Notes under the pieces: model-generated
What the model was told of the DNA's origin: nothing
Databases searched by the model: none
What the model saw: the letters and a program-made list of their open reading frames with translations, nothing else
Translations under genes and position numbers: made by a program
Shown: in pieces, positions 58,299 to 60,954 of the stretch
Numbering within the stretch: the stretch's first letter is position 1
How the letters are laid out: the number at the start of each line of letters is the position of its first letter
DNA from: a virus
Direction: 5' to 3' (one strand)
Virus record (IMG/VR): IMGVR_UViG_3300022220_000001
Location: 1 to 60,954 of that record
DNA: 60,954 nt

Positions 58299-60379
58299 TG
58301 GCTGAAGATGTAAAAATTGACGAAATTATAACCGCATCACTATCTAACTTAAATAACAGACAGTTTGGATTCGAGACAGCTAATGATGCTGATCTTGGAT
58401 GGAAAATGGCAGGGGGTAAGAACAACAGTGGTGAAATATCGTTATTTTTAGCGAAGGATAAAGCTGCAAGAGTAACAACGTTGTCAGCTACTAGTGATGT
58501 TACTATTGTTAGCGGGGCTATAACAATCGATTCTTTGTCACTATCAACAGCACAATCTTATCAAGTAATGTATGGTGATTTCCAACAGGCCACAACGTTT
58601 AAATGGCAATCATCAATGTTGAGAATCGGATCCACAAACGCCCCTGAATACTTAGTAGATATAGAGTCGACAACGCAAAATAATTTTAGATTGGAAAATA
58701 GTAATAACAATGCTGAAAGCCCATTGTTATTGTTAGAAAAAACAACAGCAAGCCCGGCTGATGATGATGGGTGTGGCAAGATAACGTTTCGTGGTACTAA
58801 TGATGATCCATCTGTACCAGAGGTGGATTATATAGACATTGAGGCGTTTGCGGCTGATGTAAGTAGTAATGATCTTAACGGTACATTAAAAATAAAGACC
58901 ATGGTTAATGGTACTCAAACCGATACTTTGACATTGCAAGATGGTGGCCTAATAATAAAAGAAGAGGCAACACAAACGACAGATGCTTTTCGTGTGGATG
59001 ATAGCTCAGGCAATGAATTGTTTCGAGTGTGGTCCTCAGGGCATCTTACTAATGTTGATGGTATAAATACGGTATCGTCTGAGCAAGGCATTAGTTTATA
59101 TTGTCATAATTACGGTGAGGGGGCTCCTGACCATACTAACGGTGTTGGTTCATATGACCACACTGGTGGAACGTATGAAAAATTATTTACTAAAACATCA
59201 GGTGATGATTTTACACAGAACGATGCGGACACGGGCTCTTTTATAGTTCTAATTGGTGGGGCTGATGCTGGCAGGGTTGCAGAAATAAAAACTTATGTTG
59301 ACGCTGACAATGTAGAGGTAAACGGATTTGGGTGGTCGGGCGATATTTCTTCCCAACCATTTTATATTTACAAACATCCGACTTTTGTTGTTGGCGATGG
59401 AGACATTACAGAGGTAACAGCAGGTTCGTCTGGGAAGTTTGAGATATATAGTTATAACTTTACTGGCGATTACGTGTCAGAAATAAAGCTAGATAGCGCA
59501 TCAGATAATATAGATGCGTTGTTATTGAAAGTGGAGTCTAACGGATATGACCAAAACAATGCAATAAATATACAGCATAATGTTGGAGATCTACAACCAG
59601 GTGACCTTTCGCATTCATTGCAGATCCAATTGGATGAAACTGGTGCAACTTCCGCAGATAGTACCACTGATTTGCAAGCTATACGATTAGAAACAACCGA
59701 CAGTTCAAGCGCTAAAAAATGTGGAATATGTGTAGGGCCAGGTTTTGATAACGTTTTGAGTATTTCAGGATCCGATCCGGCTGATCCTGATTATGGATAC
59801 ACAGTACTAAGCGCAAGTGTTGTTGATAGGGTTAATATCACTAGCCCTGATGGTGATGATACTTTTATTAATACTTCTGATGATGTTGCTTTGTTCGCTA
59901 CGGTGAATGATTACTTTTTGATAGGTGATGATAGCACATTTGAAATAATAAATATTAATCTTGCAACCAATGGAAGCCAGGATTCACAATTAACATTTTA
60001 TTATTCTAAAGCTGGTGGTGGTTGGACTCAGTTTTTCCCGTCTGATGGAACCAGTGGATTAACAAATTCAGGTAATATTTCATTTTCAGCTCCTGGCGAT
60101 TGGACTAAAGATGATGAAGCAGAAGCTAACGGGGATATTACAGAAGCATACTATATAAAAATAGTAAGAACAAAGTTGGGGACATACACATATCCGGTAG
60201 AAGATTTTTTCAAAATATATGCAAGTCAGGATACTGGCATGAAACTTCGTGGTGACGGCTCAATAAATCCACCAACAATAGCAGATGCAAGTGCTGAAAA
60301 TAATTCATTATATTATTCTTCTGACCAATCTAAGCTTGTGTATAAGGATTCCGGTGGGACAGTAAGGGATTTGTGGTAA
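58298..60379 (+). CDS. Large fibre-like protein sharing the N-terminal module
   Basis: A 693-aa protein starting at ATG 58298 (TAATG overlap; a GTG 15 bases earlier is less likely). Residues 1-60 repeat the module of the 54461 protein (ETANDADLGWKMAGGKN, FLAKDKAARVTT). The rest is beta-rich, Asp/Ser/Thr/Gly-rich fibre sequence with segments such as GDGDITEVTAGSSGKFEIYS, and a SVVDRVNITSPDGDDTFI region. The C-terminus ends KDSGGTVRDLW. Probably the second fibre or tailspike-type protein, anchored to the same partner as the first. Confidence 0.7.
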   Translation: MAEDVKIDEIITASLSNLNNRQFGFETANDADLGWKMAGGKNNSGEISLFLAKDKAARVTTLSATSDVTIVSGAITIDSLSLSTAQSYQVMYGDFQQATTFKWQSSMLRIGSTNAPEYLVDIESTTQNNFRLENSNNNAESPLLLLEKTTASPADDDGCGKITFRGTNDDPSVPEVDYIDIEAFAADVSSNDLNGTLKIKTMVNGTQTDTLTLQDGGLIIKEEATQTTDAFRVDDSSGNELFRVWSSGHLTNVDGINTVSSEQGISLYCHNYGEGAPDHTNGVGSYDHTGGTYEKLFTKTSGDDFTQNDADTGSFIVLIGGADAGRVAEIKTYVDADNVEVNGFGWSGDISSQPFYIYKHPTFVVGDGDITEVTAGSSGKFEIYSYNFTGDYVSEIKLDSASDNIDALLLKVESNGYDQNNAINIQHNVGDLQPGDLSHSLQIQLDETGATSADSTTDLQAIRLETTDSSSAKKCGICVGPGFDNVLSISGSDPADPDYGYTVLSASVVDRVNITSPDGDDTFINTSDDVALFATVNDYFLIGDDSTFEIININLATNGSQDSQLTFYYSKAGGGWTQFFPSDGTSGLTNSGNISFSAPGDWTKDDEAEANGDITEAYYIKIVRTKLGTYTYPVEDFFKIYASQDTGMKLRGDGSINPPTIADASAENNSLYYSSDQSKLVYKDSGGTVRDLW

Positions 60380-60383
60380 CATT

Positions 60384-60875
60384 ATGGCACTAGACAGACG
60401 TGGTATAGCAACAATGGCAAAAGATTTTTTAAAAGCTGACACATCTATATTATATGGTGATGATAAGCTAATCCAGCTAATCGAAAATAAAACGGCGTTG
60501 TTTTCAAAGGCGAAGGTGTCTAATACCTATCCAAACGCTATATATATATGGGTTGATGAGAGCGGAGCGACAGATGAAAGAATGCAAAATACAGACTATG
60601 ATTACATTCTAAATTTCAGATTTGAATCGTTACATGTAAACCCTGAAACATCGTCTAATACTGTTGATGATGCATTGGAAAGAATAAATAAAATATTCCT
60701 TGATGAAATGTATAATGGGACAAACTTATCAAGCTATTATACTGATTCAAACGGACAAATAATAAATATATCGGTAGGAACATCAACCTTTTCTTACCCA
60801 GAAACAGGTAGAGATAATGTATTTACAATAGAAATAGAAAGCGCAATAATAATAACAGTAAATAAATGGGCATAG
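60384..60875 (+). CDS. Tail terminator-like protein
   Basis: A 163-aa protein at the place of lambda gpU: after connector genes and just before the tube protein. N-terminal helix and then beta strands (YPNAIYIWVDESG, YDYILNFRFESLHV) fit the terminator fold. It would cap the tube at its head-proximal end. Weak ribosome site. The gene crosses into the terminal repeat at its end, so it is complete in this window. Confidence 0.65.
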   Translation: MALDRRGIATMAKDFLKADTSILYGDDKLIQLIENKTALFSKAKVSNTYPNAIYIWVDESGATDERMQNTDYDYILNFRFESLHVNPETSSNTVDDALERINKIFLDEMYNGTNLSSYYTDSNGQIINISVGTSTFSYPETGRDNVFTIEIESAIIITVNKWA

Positions 60876-60954
60876 GAGGAAAAATCTATGGCAACTGAAA
60901 ATCCAAGAAAAAATAAAGTGTTTTTTTCACACAGAGAGGCAACTGCTGGTACTC
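60828..60954. repeat. Terminal direct repeat, copy 2
   Basis: Identical to bases 1-127. The start of the tail-tube gene is repeated here (from 60888) only because of the overlap, and should not be counted as a second gene. Confidence 0.95.

Overview
This window is a complete, circularly assembled tailed-phage genome. Bases 1-127 are repeated exactly at 60828-60954, so the unit is about 60,827 bp, and the contig was opened between the tail-terminator and tail-tube genes. The phage has a siphovirus layout (Caudoviricetes): terminase, portal, HK97-like capsid, head-tail connectors, tail terminator, tube, frameshifted tail chaperone, tape measure of 664 aa, and no sheath or contractile baseplate. 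I see no integrase, DNA polymerase or recognisable endolysin. The genome is AT-rich. Strong AGGAGG-type ribosome sites, GTG/TTG starts and TTGACA/TATAAT-like promoters point to a low-GC host with an ordinary sigma-70 and Shine-Dalgarno system; the host phylum cannot be fixed from sequence alone.

Layout. (1) 60384-9343 across the join: tail genes, ending with a 1250-aa tail-hub-like protein that carries a seven-repeat beta-propeller. (2) 9397-20370: early recombination and replication genes (RecB-like nuclease, ERF annealing protein, NinB-like protein, SbcC-like ATPase, DUF1064 nuclease, DnaD-like initiator, primase-helicase), with several repeat-rich proteins and four similar promoters. (3) 20373-27624: small accessory genes, including a Lar-like anti-restriction protein, a fragment of an ABC-three-component (ABC-3C) defence operon whose ATPase stops at its signature motif, an HNH nuclease, and a two-gene antisense unit with its own promoter and terminator. 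(4) 27767-31931: terS, terL, a truncated DNA methyltransferase and portal. (5) 31932-32085: promoter plus a predicted pseudoknotted small RNA ending in an intrinsic terminator. (6) 32322-48191: a 16-kb cassette of about ten glycosyltransferase-like genes, two methyltransferases, a DRE-TIM aldolase, a CMP-Kdo-synthetase-like enzyme and membrane proteins. (7) 48237-60379: minor head protein, scaffold, major capsid protein, connectors and two large fibre-like proteins sharing an N-terminal module.

Almost everything is on the + strand, with stop/start overlaps that imply translational coupling. Early genes appear to be driven by repeated promoters of the form TTGNCA-N17/18-TATATTAATA. The glycan cassette sits inside the late virion operon, between portal and minor head protein, so it is probably made together with virion proteins. 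That suggests decoration of virion proteins or late modification of the host surface. No stretch longer than 300 bases lacks a gene.

Most notable: the glycan cassette with its possible new CMP-ulosonate route, the decapitated ABC-3C operon, and the pseudoknotted RNA after the portal gene.
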